Part shown: positions 7,436 to 15,261 of the stretch, piece by piece
Position numbering within the stretch: position 1 is the first letter of the stretch
Layout: every line of letters starts with the position of its first letter
Assembly (NCBI GenBank): GCA_900755035.1
Contig: CAAEEZ010000013.1
Span: forward strand, 1-27,841
Direction of reading: 5' to 3'
Source of the DNA: Clostridia bacterium
GTDB lineage: Bacteria; Bacillota; Clostridia; Christensenellales; CAAEEZ01
Length of the DNA: 27,841 bases
Program-made: the position numbers and the translations under genes
The notes under the pieces: generated by a model
What the model saw: only the letters and a program-made list of their open reading frames with translations
Told to the model about the DNA's origin: nothing
Database searches by the model: none

Positions 7436-7915
7436 ATGTTAGGTTTAACGGCAAAAATAGAATATCCTAAACTTGAAATAACTAAGTATAATTTGTACGA
7501 CGCAAACTTGATTTTCCCATCGTACAGCGGAAAAGCGGGCGAATTTACCGCACTTAATACGTACGCATATCAGCACTACGTTCTAGGCACGAGCGAAATA
7601 TCCACTACTCTTATCGATATCGGCATCGCCGAAATGGGACACCACGAACTATTAGGTAAAGCGCTAAAACTACTAGGCGCAAACCCAATGATAGGCGACG
7701 GCAGATATTTTTGGAACGGCAGTTTTATAAACTACCAAACCGACCTAAAATCTATGATAAAAGCTGATATCGAAGGGGAAAAAAACGCAATACTAGAATA
7801 TGAAAACTGCGTGAAACACCTTAAAACACAAGCCGTAAAATCTCTGATTGAACGAATTATAATAGACGAGGAATTGCACCTTGACACGTTAGAGAGAATT
7901 TTTTCGTCGCTATAA
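7436..7915 (+). CDS. Ferritin-like di-iron/di-manganese protein
   Basis: A 159-residue four-helix protein of the ferritin/rubrerythrin superfamily. Candidate metal ligands occur in the expected rhythm: Glu36 (GEFTAL), Glu66-x-x-His69 (AEMGHH), Glu114 (EGEKNA) and Glu145-x-x-His148 (DEELH). It lacks a rubredoxin domain, so it is not a rubrerythrin. It may store metal, detoxify peroxide or act as a Mn-catalase-like enzyme; the sequence does not decide. I chose the ATG at 7436 because GGAGG (7427-7431) is 4 bases upstream; a longer in-frame reading from 7397 would run through the promoter. It ends in a shared bidirectional terminator. Confidence 0.75.
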   Translation: MLGLTAKIEYPKLEITKYNLYDANLIFPSYSGKAGEFTALNTYAYQHYVLGTSEISTTLIDIGIAEMGHHELLGKALKLLGANPMIGDGRYFWNGSFINYQTDLKSMIKADIEGEKNAILEYENCVKHLKTQAVKSLIERIIIDEELHLDTLERIFSSL

Positions 7916-8034
7916 TTTAGAAAATACCTAAAATTGCAAGGTTATACTAAATATAACTATCAATAAAACGTAAAACCATCTACAAAACGGTAACTTATAC
8001 CATAAAACAATTTTTCAATCAAAAATTCAAACAA

Positions 8035-8057
8035 AAAAAGGGCTTTTCGCCCTTTTT
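8035..8057. terminator. Bidirectional terminator between ferritin-like gene and recR
   Basis: AAAAAGGGC (8035-8043) pairs with GCCCTTTTT (8049-8057) around loop TTTTC. A/T tracts on both sides allow it to stop transcription of the ferritin-like gene (plus) and of dnaX-ybaB-recR (minus). The stretch 7916-8034 shows nothing else. Confidence 0.85.
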
Positions 8058-8070
8058 ATTATACGTATTT

Positions 8071-8655
8071 TTACAAAGTTTTGCGGTCGTCCATTGCCCT
8101 TGCCAAAGTAACCTCGTCGATATATTCTAGCCTACTATCACAAGGCAAGCCTCTTGCTATTCTAGTAACTTTTATGCCAAGTGGTTTAATTAACCTTGCA
8201 ATATAACTTGCCGTAACTTCGCCTTCTATTCCGCTACCCGTTGCAATTATCACTTCGTTTACGTTTACTAGCCTAGCCATTAGTTCCTTTATTCTAATGT
8301 CGTCTGCGCTAACGTTGTTTTTAGGGTTTAATACGCCGTGTAATACGTGATATACGCCCGTAAACACCTTGCTTTTTTCTAGCGCAATTACGTCGGCAGG
8401 TTGCTCTACTACGCATATTACGCTTTTATCTCGGCTAGCACAAATTTCGCACACTTCCTTGTCGGTATAGTTGCCACACTCTGGGCAATAATGCACGCTT
8501 TTTTTCACTTCTACTAGCGCCGTTGCAAATTCCTCTACTTCCGTTTCTTTCATATTGATAACGGCGTAGGCGTATCTTGCAGCCGTCTTTGCGCCCACTC
8601 CCGGCAATTTAGTAAACTCCGCAATTAGTCTTTCGACAGGTTCAATATATTCCAT
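8071..8655 (-). CDS. recR: Recombination protein RecR
   Basis: Acts with RecF and RecO to load RecA at gapped DNA. The 194-residue protein has the helix-hairpin-helix LPGVGAKTAARYA (17-29), a four-cysteine zinc finger (C57, C60, C69, C72) and a Toprim domain beginning VICVVEQPAD (79-88, Glu84 in the active-site-like position). Its ATG overlaps the ybaB stop by one base (TAATG), indicating translational coupling. Last gene of the dnaX operon before the terminator. Confidence 0.97.
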   Translation of the reverse strand: MEYIEPVERLIAEFTKLPGVGAKTAARYAYAVINMKETEVEEFATALVEVKKSVHYCPECGNYTDKEVCEICASRDKSVICVVEQPADVIALEKSKVFTGVYHVLHGVLNPKNNVSADDIRIKELMARLVNVNEVIIATGSGIEGEVTASYIARLIKPLGIKVTRIARGLPCDSRLEYIDEVTLARAMDDRKTL

Positions 8656-8987
8656 TAAAACATTCCACCGCCCATTTGTGCAAACGGTCCCATAATTTCT
8701 TTGGTTAATTCGTCCACTTTATCAATAGCGTCGTTGTAGCAAGCCATAATCAAATCTTCCAAGGTTTCAACGTCGTCTGCGTCCACTACCTCGGGTTTAA
8801 TAGTGATTGATACTAGTTTTTTCGAGCCGTCCATCACCATTTCTACCATACCGCCACCAGCAGTTGCAGTAACTTCGCTTTCAGCAAGTTGCTCTTGTGC
8901 CTCTTGCATTTGTTGTTGCATTTTTTGTGCTTGTCTAATTAAATTTTGCATATTTCCGCCACCAGGAAATCCGCCCATTCTAGCCAT
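8655..8987 (-). CDS. ybaB: Nucleoid-associated protein, YbaB/EbfC family
   Basis: Small dimeric DNA-binding protein, 110 residues. Recognisable features are the Gly/Met-rich N-terminus (GGFPGGGNMQNLIRQAQ), a helical segment of repeated MQQQMQEAQ, the conserved GGGMVEMVMDGSKKLVSI, and a short Gly/Met-rich C-terminus. ATG with GGAGG. It lies between dnaX and recR, the standard position in bacteria, which supports the call more than the short sequence alone. Confidence 0.94.
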   Translation of the reverse strand: MARMGGFPGGGNMQNLIRQAQKMQQQMQEAQEQLAESEVTATAGGGMVEMVMDGSKKLVSITIKPEVVDADDVETLEDLIMACYNDAIDKVDELTKEIMGPFAQMGGGMF

Positions 8988-8998
8988 ATCGTCCTCCG

Positions 8999-9409
8999 TT
9001 ATTTTTTCGTTATCTTCAAAATATCATTATCAAATAGCATTTTTATGCGTTTTATTTTGTCGTTCACGTCGTTTTTTTCTTCTTCCATAACCACGTATTC
9101 TAGTTTTGGTTGTTGCCCCTGTGGAGCAAGTTTATCCAAAATAAACGCCTTATTTTTTTCGTCCTCTAATAATAGCATATTTACATCGTTAGTAAGCCAT
9201 ATTTTTAGAGTATCGCTTGCTAGGTCGTAACTAAATTTTTCCGCCTTGCTACAACACATAGCAAGTATCGGTTGGCTTACGGCAAAGTCCACCGTCATTT
9301 TACTCCACAAAGCGTGGTATTCGTCCGTCGTGGTCGGTTTTTTTATTTCCATTTTCGGCGGAGTTTTAGGTGCTGGCTCGCTACTAGCCTTCGTGCTATT
9401 TTTCATCAA
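8999..9409 (-). CDS. dnaX: DnaX tau C-terminal part in the -1 frame
   Basis: A 136-residue reading frame that overlaps the end of the dnaX frame and lies one base back (-1) from it. Its Pro/Lys-rich linker (PAPKTPPKMEIKKP) followed by a compact alpha/beta domain (LWSKMTVDFAV to LEYVVMEEEK) looks like the C-terminal region of the tau subunit, which contacts the replicative helicase and polymerase. It may be joined to the ATPase part by -1 frameshifting or polymerase slippage at 9413-9421, giving about 521 residues, a normal tau length. Alternatively it is made separately from the ATG at 9406, which overlaps the upstream stop as TGATG, though no good ribosome site precedes it. A homopolymer error in the assembly is also possible. 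Confidence 0.7.
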   Translation of the reverse strand: MMKNSTKASSEPAPKTPPKMEIKKPTTTDEYHALWSKMTVDFAVSQPILAMCCSKAEKFSYDLASDTLKIWLTNDVNMLLLEDEKNKAFILDKLAPQGQQPKLEYVVMEEEKNDVNDKIKRIKMLFDNDILKITKK

Positions 9410-10563
9410 TCGTTTTTTTTTAACTCTTCTATTTCGTTTTCAAGTTGTCTTATTCTATTAACTAGCCCGTTTATATCAATATCCGCTTTAAGTTCCATAC
9501 ATTTAAGTAGCGCAGTTTCAAATACTATACGTGGACTAGAATTGTACCTAAGTTCCCCGTCCATATTGCCTATAATATCTAAGGTACGTAAAACTTTCCA
9601 ATTAGGATATTTTTTTAACGCTACTAGCCTATCCGCCCTAGGAATTTCTAATTTTTCAACGTCCTCTTGTTTAGAATTATTTACCAAAATAGCATTTCTT
9701 AAAGTTTCGCTGATTTCTTTCGCAATAATCTTTACGGTTTTGCCACCAGCAATTAAATCGTTAACGATATTCATACTTTTTGCAATATCGCCACAAAGTA
9801 CGCTATCGCATAGTTCCACTATTACTTTCGGGTCGCTAATACCCAAAACGTCTAGTACCTTATCGTAAGTGATATTATTATTGCAAAAAGATACGCACAT
9901 ATCTGCAACGGACAAGGTGTCCCTAAACGAACCGTTGCCACTTTCGGCAATTAGGTCGATAGATTCCTCGTCAAACTTAGTACCGTTATCTTTTAATACG
10001 TTTTTTAGGTGATTTGCCAAAACTTCCTTAGTTACGCTCTTAAAATCAAAACGCATACACCTACTTAGTATAGTTTGTGGCAATGCCTGAACTTCGGTAG
10101 TTGCTAGTATAAATACGGCGTGCTTAGGTGGCTCTTCTAACGTTTTTAACAAGGCGTTAAATGCGCTAGTGGTCAGCATATGCACCTCGTCGATAATGTA
10201 CACTTTGTACCTACAATTCGTAGGTGGGAATTTAATTTTCTCCCTTAAATCCCTTATTTCGTCAACGCCGTTGTTACTTGCTGCGTCTATCTCGATTACG
10301 TCCATATTAGCAGAATCGTCAAGTAGCCTACATACCTCGCACTCTAAGCAAGGCGAACCGTTTATCGGGTTTAGGCAGTTTATTGCCTTTGCAAATATTT
10401 TTGCCGTACTCGTTTTGCCCGAACCTCTCGTGCCCGTAAATAAATAGGCGTGCGAAATATTCCCCGATTTTATTTGATTTATCAGGGTGGTAGTTACATG
10501 TTCTTGCCCAACGACTTTGTCAAAAGTGTTAGGTCTGTATTTTCTGTATAATGCTATTGCCAT
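9406..10563 (-). CDS. dnaX: DNA polymerase III gamma/tau ATPase part (gamma-length)
   Basis: Clamp-loader AAA+ ATPase. The 385-residue frame has Walker A GTRGSGKT (44-51), the four-cysteine zinc motif (C63, C72, C75, C78), Walker B VYIIDEVH (121-128), sensor 1 (TTEVQALPQTILSRC) and the collar domain, then stops at a TGA two codons past a run of nine A. The product resembles gamma; most Firmicutes encode one uninterrupted longer frame. ATG with GGAG; consensus promoter upstream. First gene of dnaX-ybaB-recR. Confidence 0.95.
   Translation of the reverse strand: MAIALYRKYRPNTFDKVVGQEHVTTTLINQIKSGNISHAYLFTGTRGSGKTSTAKIFAKAINCLNPINGSPCLECEVCRLLDDSANMDVIEIDAASNNGVDEIRDLREKIKFPPTNCRYKVYIIDEVHMLTTSAFNALLKTLEEPPKHAVFILATTEVQALPQTILSRCMRFDFKSVTKEVLANHLKNVLKDNGTKFDEESIDLIAESGNGSFRDTLSVADMCVSFCNNNITYDKVLDVLGISDPKVIVELCDSVLCGDIAKSMNIVNDLIAGGKTVKIIAKEISETLRNAILVNNSKQEDVEKLEIPRADRLVALKKYPNWKVLRTLDIIGNMDGELRYNSSPRIVFETALLKCMELKADIDINGLVNRIRQLENEIEELKKND
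9413..9421 (-). other. A9 slippery run in dnaX
   Basis: In the dnaX frame the codons are TTA AAA AAA AAC GAT TGA, containing both A AAA AAA and A AAA AAC heptamers. A -1 shift here leads into the frame for the tau C-terminal part. RNA polymerase slippage adding one A would do the same. An AGAAGAG purine tract lies just upstream. Confidence 0.75.
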
Positions 10564-10579
10564 AATTACTCCAAGAATA

Positions 10580-10608
10580 ATTATATACTATATTACGCTT
10601 TTATGCAA
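10580..10608 (-). promoter_or_regulatory. Promoter of the dnaX operon
   Basis: Minus-strand TTGCAT (10603-10608) and TATAAT (10580-10585), spacer 17. It is 17 bases before the dnaX ATG, so the leader is very short but still carries the GGAG site. Confidence 0.8.
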
Positions 10609-10616
10609 GGAAAATT

Positions 10617-10640
10617 AAAAAATCGCAACCGAAGTTGCGA
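10617..10640 (-). terminator. Intrinsic terminator of mazF
   Basis: On the minus strand TCGCAAC pairs with GTTGCGA around a stable C(TTCG)G tetraloop, followed by six T (10617-10622). Confidence 0.88.
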
Positions 10641-10644
10641 ATTA

Positions 10645-10992
10645 CTATAACGTAAAAAAGCCTAGACTAATAAGCAAAGCGTCGTCCACCCTTTTCATAA
10701 GGTCCTCGTCAAGTTCGCCTATCTTCTCTTTCAGTCTGCGTTTATCTAGCGTTCGTATTTGTTCTAGCAAAATAACCGAATCTTTTTTTAGCCCGTAAGT
10801 ATCCTTGTCTAACTCTATGTGCGTTGGTAGTTTTGCCTTGTTTAGTTGGCTAGTTATTGCAGCAGCAATCACCGTTGGGCTATATTTATTCCCCACGTCG
10901 TTTTGCACGATAAGTATAGGTCTTACTCCCCCTTGCTCGCTACCTACGACGGGGCTTAAATCGGCATAATATAATTCTCCACGCTTTACCAT
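10645..10992 (-). CDS. mazF: MazF/EndoA-type mRNA interferase toxin
   Basis: A 115-residue PemK/MazF-family endoribonuclease that cuts single-stranded mRNA at short motifs. Diagnostic are the N-terminus KRGELYYADLSPVVGSEQGG with VRPILIVQND, the PTVIAAAITSQ strand, and the EQIRTLDKRRL segment with its catalytic-region residues, closest in look to Bacillus EndoA (NdoA). ATG preceded by AGGAG. No antitoxin gene precedes it: the 160 bases up to nnr contain no reading frame longer than a few codons in the right place. In Bacillus the antitoxin gene and alr come directly before it; here nnr lies upstream instead. Confidence 0.92.
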   Translation of the reverse strand: MVKRGELYYADLSPVVGSEQGGVRPILIVQNDVGNKYSPTVIAAAITSQLNKAKLPTHIELDKDTYGLKKDSVILLEQIRTLDKRRLKEKIGELDEDLMKRVDDALLISLGFFTL

Positions 10993-11152
10993 AAAAACTC
11001 CTTTATCTAAGTGTTGTCATTACGGCAAAATATATACTTTGCAAATTATATTATGCGTAAATTTTTATTTTTGTGAATTTTATAAATACTCTATGAATAC
11101 AAAATCGTAATTTTATCGTCCGTTTTTGCACAATAAACCACGATTTATGCTA

Positions 11153-12619
11153 TTATCCTATATAATTTTTAATTACGTTTGGCAGTTCTTTGCTAATATC
11201 CGAGGCAATCACCGAATACACCCCGTACTTTTCTTCAAGCCTAGACGAGCAACTAGCAAGTAGTCCGTTACCCACTACGCCAGCGTCAAAACAATCTAGC
11301 CTAATAAGTAGCGCCCCTATTATCCCTGCTAGCGTATCCCCAACGCCAGCCTTACTTATCGACGACCTACCGTGCCCAATTATCCTAGTATTCTCTCCGT
11401 CCGTTACGATACTGCTTGCCCCTTTTAACGCTACCACGACGCCGTATTTTTTAGCAAAACTTTCGCTATAATAAACGGGATTACTTTCTATTTCACCTAC
11501 GCCTTTTCCCGTAAGTCTACTAAACTCCATAGCGTGAGGCGTTAATATTACGTGCGCTTTTTTATCTTTTAATAGGTCTAGGTTTTGACTAAGAACGGTT
11601 ATCCCGTCGGCATCAATTAGCAAATTTATATCCTTATTTAGTAGGTGCTTTAATATCTTTTTTATATCTTCGCCTAGCCCTATTCCGTTTCCAAATACGA
11701 CGGCTTTTGCTTTGTGTATAGCGTTTTCTAACTCTTTTTCGTCATACGCCATTTCGCCGTCAATATCGGGCATAACGCACAAGGTTTGCTCCAAAATTCT
11801 TTCTTTTACGGCATCTTTCATACTATCTGGTACTACCAAGGTAGATAATCCTGCTCCGCACCGCAAACTAACCTCTGCTTGCAAGGCAAGTAACGGCGCT
11901 CCTACGTAATTTTTAGAGCCACCTATAATACATACCTTGCCGTTTACGTACTTATGAATATTTTGTTTTTTAGGTGGAAAATAACCTAATAAATCGCTTT
12001 CGGTAAATAGCAATCTATTACTTTTCGTTTTAATGCCTACGTCGTAACTTACAACCTTTCCCGAGTAATCCTTGCCACTAGCCAAAAAATGACCTAATTT
12101 AAGCGCTCCAAAACTAACGGTAAGGTCGGCTTTTACCGCCGTTTTGGCTATCCCGTTATCAGCGTTAAGCCCGCTAGCAATATCCATAGCCATTACCTTT
12201 GCCCCGCTGTTATTTATCTTGTTTATTACTTCTTCGTACTTTCCCGTAACTTCGCCCTTAAAACCAGTGCCAAGCATAGCGTCGACGATTAAATCGTAAC
12301 TTGCAAAATCTTGCAAATTATAGGTTTTATTCAGCCTTGAAAAATAGTACTTTGCCCCTTCGCTTTTAGGCTCGCTCACGCTAAAAACGTCCACGCAATA
12401 CTCACCGTTTAAGTCCTCGGCTAAACTATACCCGTCAGCGCCGTTATTACCGCTACCACACACTATAAGTATCTTAGCGTTTTTTCCCAGGCACATTTTG
12501 TCTATTTCAATTTTAGCCGACCTACTCGCCCTTTTTATTAGTTCTAACTCGCTTGTGCCACTCTTTATGGTTTCAGCGTCAAAATAACGCATTTCTTCGC
12601 TTGTTAAAAGGTTTTCCAT
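11153..12619 (-). CDS. nnr: Bifunctional NAD(P)HX epimerase/dehydratase
   Basis: Repairs hydrated NADH and NADPH. The N-terminal YjeF epimerase domain (about 1-205) has ILIVCGSGNNGADGYSLAEDL and DLIVDAMLGTGFKG. The C-terminal ribokinase-like dehydratase domain (about 215-488) has VCIIGGSKNYVGAPLLA and the GVGDTLAGIIGALL ADP/ATP-site motif. I start it at ATG 12619 (488 residues): GGGGAG lies 7 bases upstream, whereas a TTG 10 codons earlier lies inside recX and lacks a site. One base separates it from the recX stop. Last gene of the tyrS operon; I see no clear terminator after it. Confidence 0.94.
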   Translation of the reverse strand: MENLLTSEEMRYFDAETIKSGTSELELIKRASRSAKIEIDKMCLGKNAKILIVCGSGNNGADGYSLAEDLNGEYCVDVFSVSEPKSEGAKYYFSRLNKTYNLQDFASYDLIVDAMLGTGFKGEVTGKYEEVINKINNSGAKVMAMDIASGLNADNGIAKTAVKADLTVSFGALKLGHFLASGKDYSGKVVSYDVGIKTKSNRLLFTESDLLGYFPPKKQNIHKYVNGKVCIIGGSKNYVGAPLLALQAEVSLRCGAGLSTLVVPDSMKDAVKERILEQTLCVMPDIDGEMAYDEKELENAIHKAKAVVFGNGIGLGEDIKKILKHLLNKDINLLIDADGITVLSQNLDLLKDKKAHVILTPHAMEFSRLTGKGVGEIESNPVYYSESFAKKYGVVVALKGASSIVTDGENTRIIGHGRSSISKAGVGDTLAGIIGALLIRLDCFDAGVVGNGLLASCSSRLEEKYGVYSVIASDISKELPNVIKNYIG

Positions 12620-12620
12620 A

Positions 12621-13253
12621 CTAGTTCTCCCCGTAAATATCCGTAACAACGAACTTTGACGTAACTTTTGATATCGTATCGTAAGTTATTCCCCTAGACA
12701 AAAGTTGCCTTTTTAGTTTTGCCAAATCCTTGTACGTAATAGTATCGTCCTGCCCCTTATATAGTTTTTTCACTAGTTTTTCGGCAAGTTCAATTTCATT
12801 TTCCTCGTCAAAAACCACTACGCTATCAATTATTTCGTCCACTATCCCTTTACCTTTTAGTAATATTTTTAGTTGAGCGCTACTCTTGGTTTTTTCGTAT
12901 GTTTTTACGTAGTTTACAGCGTACTTTTCGTCGCTTATTAGCCCGTAATCCTTAACAAAATTTAGGGCAAATTCTACTTCGTCCTTGTGGTAGCCTTTTT
13001 TATACAAATACTCCTTTACTTCCTTTTCGGTTTTAACGTATTTTGATAGGTACTTAAACGCATCGTTTTTCGCAAAAGATTTAGCGCTGTCGCTTAGCGC
13101 CGTATTAAGTACGCTTTCATCTATTTCTTCGCCCACTTTTAGCCCTAGGTTGAACACTATTTCGTCAAACACCACCCCTACGAAGTTGCCGTCTACTACT
13201 ACGTTCACCCTTGACGGATATTTTTTTTGTCTACTTAGCGAAGTTATTATCAT
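12621..13253 (-). CDS. recX: Regulatory protein RecX
   Basis: Binds RecA filaments and limits recombination. The 210-residue protein consists of three-helix RecX repeats: KSFAKNDAFKYLSKYVKTEKE style, YLYKKGYHKDEVEFAL with DYGLISDEKYAVNYV, and the C-terminal LKRQLLSRGITYDTI. ATG with GGAGG lies inside the end of yigZ (23-base overlap), so translation is probably coupled. recA itself is not in the window. Ends in TAG. Confidence 0.88.
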   Translation of the reverse strand: MIITSLSRQKKYPSRVNVVVDGNFVGVVFDEIVFNLGLKVGEEIDESVLNTALSDSAKSFAKNDAFKYLSKYVKTEKEVKEYLYKKGYHKDEVEFALNFVKDYGLISDEKYAVNYVKTYEKTKSSAQLKILLKGKGIVDEIIDSVVVFDEENEIELAEKLVKKLYKGQDDTITYKDLAKLKRQLLSRGITYDTISKVTSKFVVTDIYGEN

Positions 13254-13860
13254 ATACGTATTCCTCCCCCGTCTTAATAGGCTCTACCTTGCCGGAAGTT
13301 GCATTTTTAATAGCGCTTAATATCGTGCTACTTGTGGGCACTCCGAATTTTATCGTTACTTCGTTTTCGTAAATGGTATCTAGCACGATAGCACCATTAT
13401 TTAATAGTTTTTCCACCACGGAAAAGGTAGGATAATCCACCTTTACTTCGTAAGTTTCGCAAGGTATCATTTTTACAATCGTAGCGTTATCTAGGCAGGT
13501 AACAGCCCCTTCTGTGTAACTTGCAACAAGCCCGCCTGCCCCTAGTTTTATGCCACCAAAATACCTTGTAACCACGACTACCACTTCTTTTAGGTTTTTC
13601 TTTTTAATTACTTCTAAAATAGGTTGCCCTGCCGTTCCTTGTGGCTCGCCGTCGTCGGAAAAACGCATTTCAAGCCCTAGTTTATCGCTAATAAAAGCAT
13701 AACAATTATGGGTTGCGTCGCTGTATTTTTTGCTAATCGTAGCAATAAATTCACGTGCTTCGACCATACTAGTTACGTGCATTGCGTTAGTTATAAAACG
13801 AGAGCGATTTATAATAAATTCGCTCTCTGATTTTCCAAGTATAGTAAAATACTCTTTCAT
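13231..13860 (-). CDS. yigZ: YigZ/IMPACT family protein
   Basis: A 209-residue member of the UPF0029/IMPACT family, whose eukaryotic relative modulates Gcn2; bacterial function is unsettled, possibly ribosome- or RNA-linked. The core signature is intact: DATHNCYAFI, RFSDDGEPQGTAGQPIL, and VVVVTRYFGGIKLGAGGLVASY. The C-terminal ferredoxin-like domain (about 135-200) is also present. Its ATG shares one base with the tyrS stop (TAATG), so it is translationally coupled to tyrS. Confidence 0.94.
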   Translation of the reverse strand: MKEYFTILGKSESEFIINRSRFITNAMHVTSMVEAREFIATISKKYSDATHNCYAFISDKLGLEMRFSDDGEPQGTAGQPILEVIKKKNLKEVVVVVTRYFGGIKLGAGGLVASYTEGAVTCLDNATIVKMIPCETYEVKVDYPTFSVVEKLLNNGAIVLDTIYENEVTIKFGVPTSSTILSAIKNATSGKVEPIKTGEEYVYDNNFAK

Positions 13861-15068
13861 TATTTAACTGTTACCTTTAATTTAACTTTTTTGCCCTTAG
13901 TTAATACGAAGCCGTTGTTTCTTTGGCTGTCCAAAATACTAGCGTCTACGCCTAATACTTTTTGTCCGTCCACACTTATTCCGCCACCTTCAATAAGTCT
14001 TCTTGCCTCGCTTTTTGACTTAGCAAGACCTATCTCGACAAGAATATCAACGACTAAACCACTATCACCGCTAATTTCAGCAGTAGGAATATTATCCATA
14101 CTACCGCTAAACGCCGATTTTGCTTGTTCCTCTGCCTTTTTAGCATCTTCTTCGCTGTGAACGATTTTGGTTACTTCGTAAGCAAGCACTTCTTTTGCCT
14201 TATTTATTCTTTCGTCTTGGTATTGGCACAACTCTACAATGTAATCAAGGTCTAGGAAAGTAAGCAGTTTCAAGCACTTTTCAACGTCGGCGTCGTCTAC
14301 ATTACGCCAATATTGATAGAACTCGTAAGGTGAAGTCTTATTAGGGTCTAGCCATACTGCGCCTTTTTGCGATTTGCCCATCTTTTGTCCGTCGCTTTTA
14401 GTTAGCAGTTGGAAAGTCATAGCGTACACGGGCTCTCCTTCCTTACGCCTAATTAGGTCTGCGCCCGCTAAAATGTTCGACCATTGGTCGTCGCCACCAC
14501 ATTCTAGTTTGCAACCGTATTTGCGGTACAAAACCAAAAAGTCGTACGCTTGCATAAGCATATAGTTAAACTCGAAGAAAGTAAGACCTTTCTCCATTCT
14601 TTGCTTAAAGCACTCGGCAGTAAGCATTTTGTTTACTGAAAAGTGCGAACCTATGTCCCTTAAAAAGTCGATATAATTTAGGTTAAGTAGCCAATCGCCG
14701 TTATCTACCATAATGGCTGCGTTCTCGCCCTCGAAACTGAAAAACTTCGACATTTGTTTTCTAAAACAATCGCAGTTGTGTTTGATTGTTTCTTTCGTCA
14801 TCATCGTTCTCATATCGTTTCTACCCGAAGGGTCGCCAACCATACCCGTACCGCCACCAACTAGCACGATAGGTTTATGTCCTGCTTTTTGCATATGGCT
14901 CATTGCCATAAGCGCCAAAAAGTGCCCTACGTGCAAACTATCTGCAGTAGGGTCGAACCCAATATAAAATGGTACGCTTTCTGTTTCTAATAGTTTATAA
15001 AGTTCGTCCTCGAAAACTACTTGTTTTACAAAACCTCTACTTTTCAAGGTATCTAATACGTTAGTCAA
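13860..15068 (-). CDS. tyrS: Tyrosyl-tRNA synthetase
   Basis: Class I aminoacyl-tRNA synthetase, 402 residues. HIGH-type motif LHVGH (45-49) after FYIGFDPTADS, Tyr-binding GGDDQWSN (191-198), KMGKS at 229-233, and a C-terminal S4 RNA-binding domain (EARRLIEGGGISVDGQKV). The start is a TTG at 15068, with AAGGAG at the proper distance and family-like N-terminus TNVLDTLKSRG; no ATG is available without reading into the promoter. No T-box leader fits: the promoter lies only about 40 bases upstream of the start codon. Confidence 0.95.
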   Translation of the reverse strand: MTNVLDTLKSRGFVKQVVFEDELYKLLETESVPFYIGFDPTADSLHVGHFLALMAMSHMQKAGHKPIVLVGGGTGMVGDPSGRNDMRTMMTKETIKHNCDCFRKQMSKFFSFEGENAAIMVDNGDWLLNLNYIDFLRDIGSHFSVNKMLTAECFKQRMEKGLTFFEFNYMLMQAYDFLVLYRKYGCKLECGGDDQWSNILAGADLIRRKEGEPVYAMTFQLLTKSDGQKMGKSQKGAVWLDPNKTSPYEFYQYWRNVDDADVEKCLKLLTFLDLDYIVELCQYQDERINKAKEVLAYEVTKIVHSEEDAKKAEEQAKSAFSGSMDNIPTAEISGDSGLVVDILVEIGLAKSKSEARRLIEGGGISVDGQKVLGVDASILDSQRNNGFVLTKGKKVKLKVTVK

Positions 15069-15105
15069 TTCTATTCTCCTTAGATTGTTGTTTTTGCGTA
15101 GGTTA

Positions 15106-15134
15106 ATTATATCACTATATCTAAAAATAGGCAA
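15106..15134 (-). promoter_or_regulatory. Promoter of the tyrS operon
   Basis: Minus-strand TTGCCT (15129-15134) and TATAAT (15106-15111) with a 17-base spacer. The leader would be about 30 bases, too short for a T-box riboswitch, which is the usual control of Firmicutes synthetase genes. Confidence 0.82.
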
Positions 15135-15194
15135 CCTACATAGCGTTCATTTTGAATAATTTATATTATATCTATAAATACCATTATTATTTAA

Positions 15195-15223
15195 TTGTTA
15201 AAAGTTAAAGGTTATGTTATAAT
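15195..15223 (+). promoter_or_regulatory. Promoter of the NifU-like/GGGtGRT pair
   Basis: TTGTTA (15195-15200) and TATAAT (15218-15223), spacer 17, divergent from the tyrS promoter. A long AT-rich segment lies directly upstream, which may increase its strength. Confidence 0.8.
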
Positions 15224-15261
15224 ATTAGCGTTAGTAAAAGAAAAAAATTGGAGGAATTCTA

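Noticed and set aside
8999..9409. dnaX as a simple pseudogene
   Set aside because: Both halves look intact, the junction falls exactly on a slippery A9 run, and dnaX is essential; frameshifting or an assembly homopolymer error is more likely than decay.
9272..9868. 198-codon plus-strand frame across dnaX
   Set aside because: Antisense to the clear dnaX ATPase and tau regions; Ser/Leu-rich low-complexity product typical of a shadow frame.
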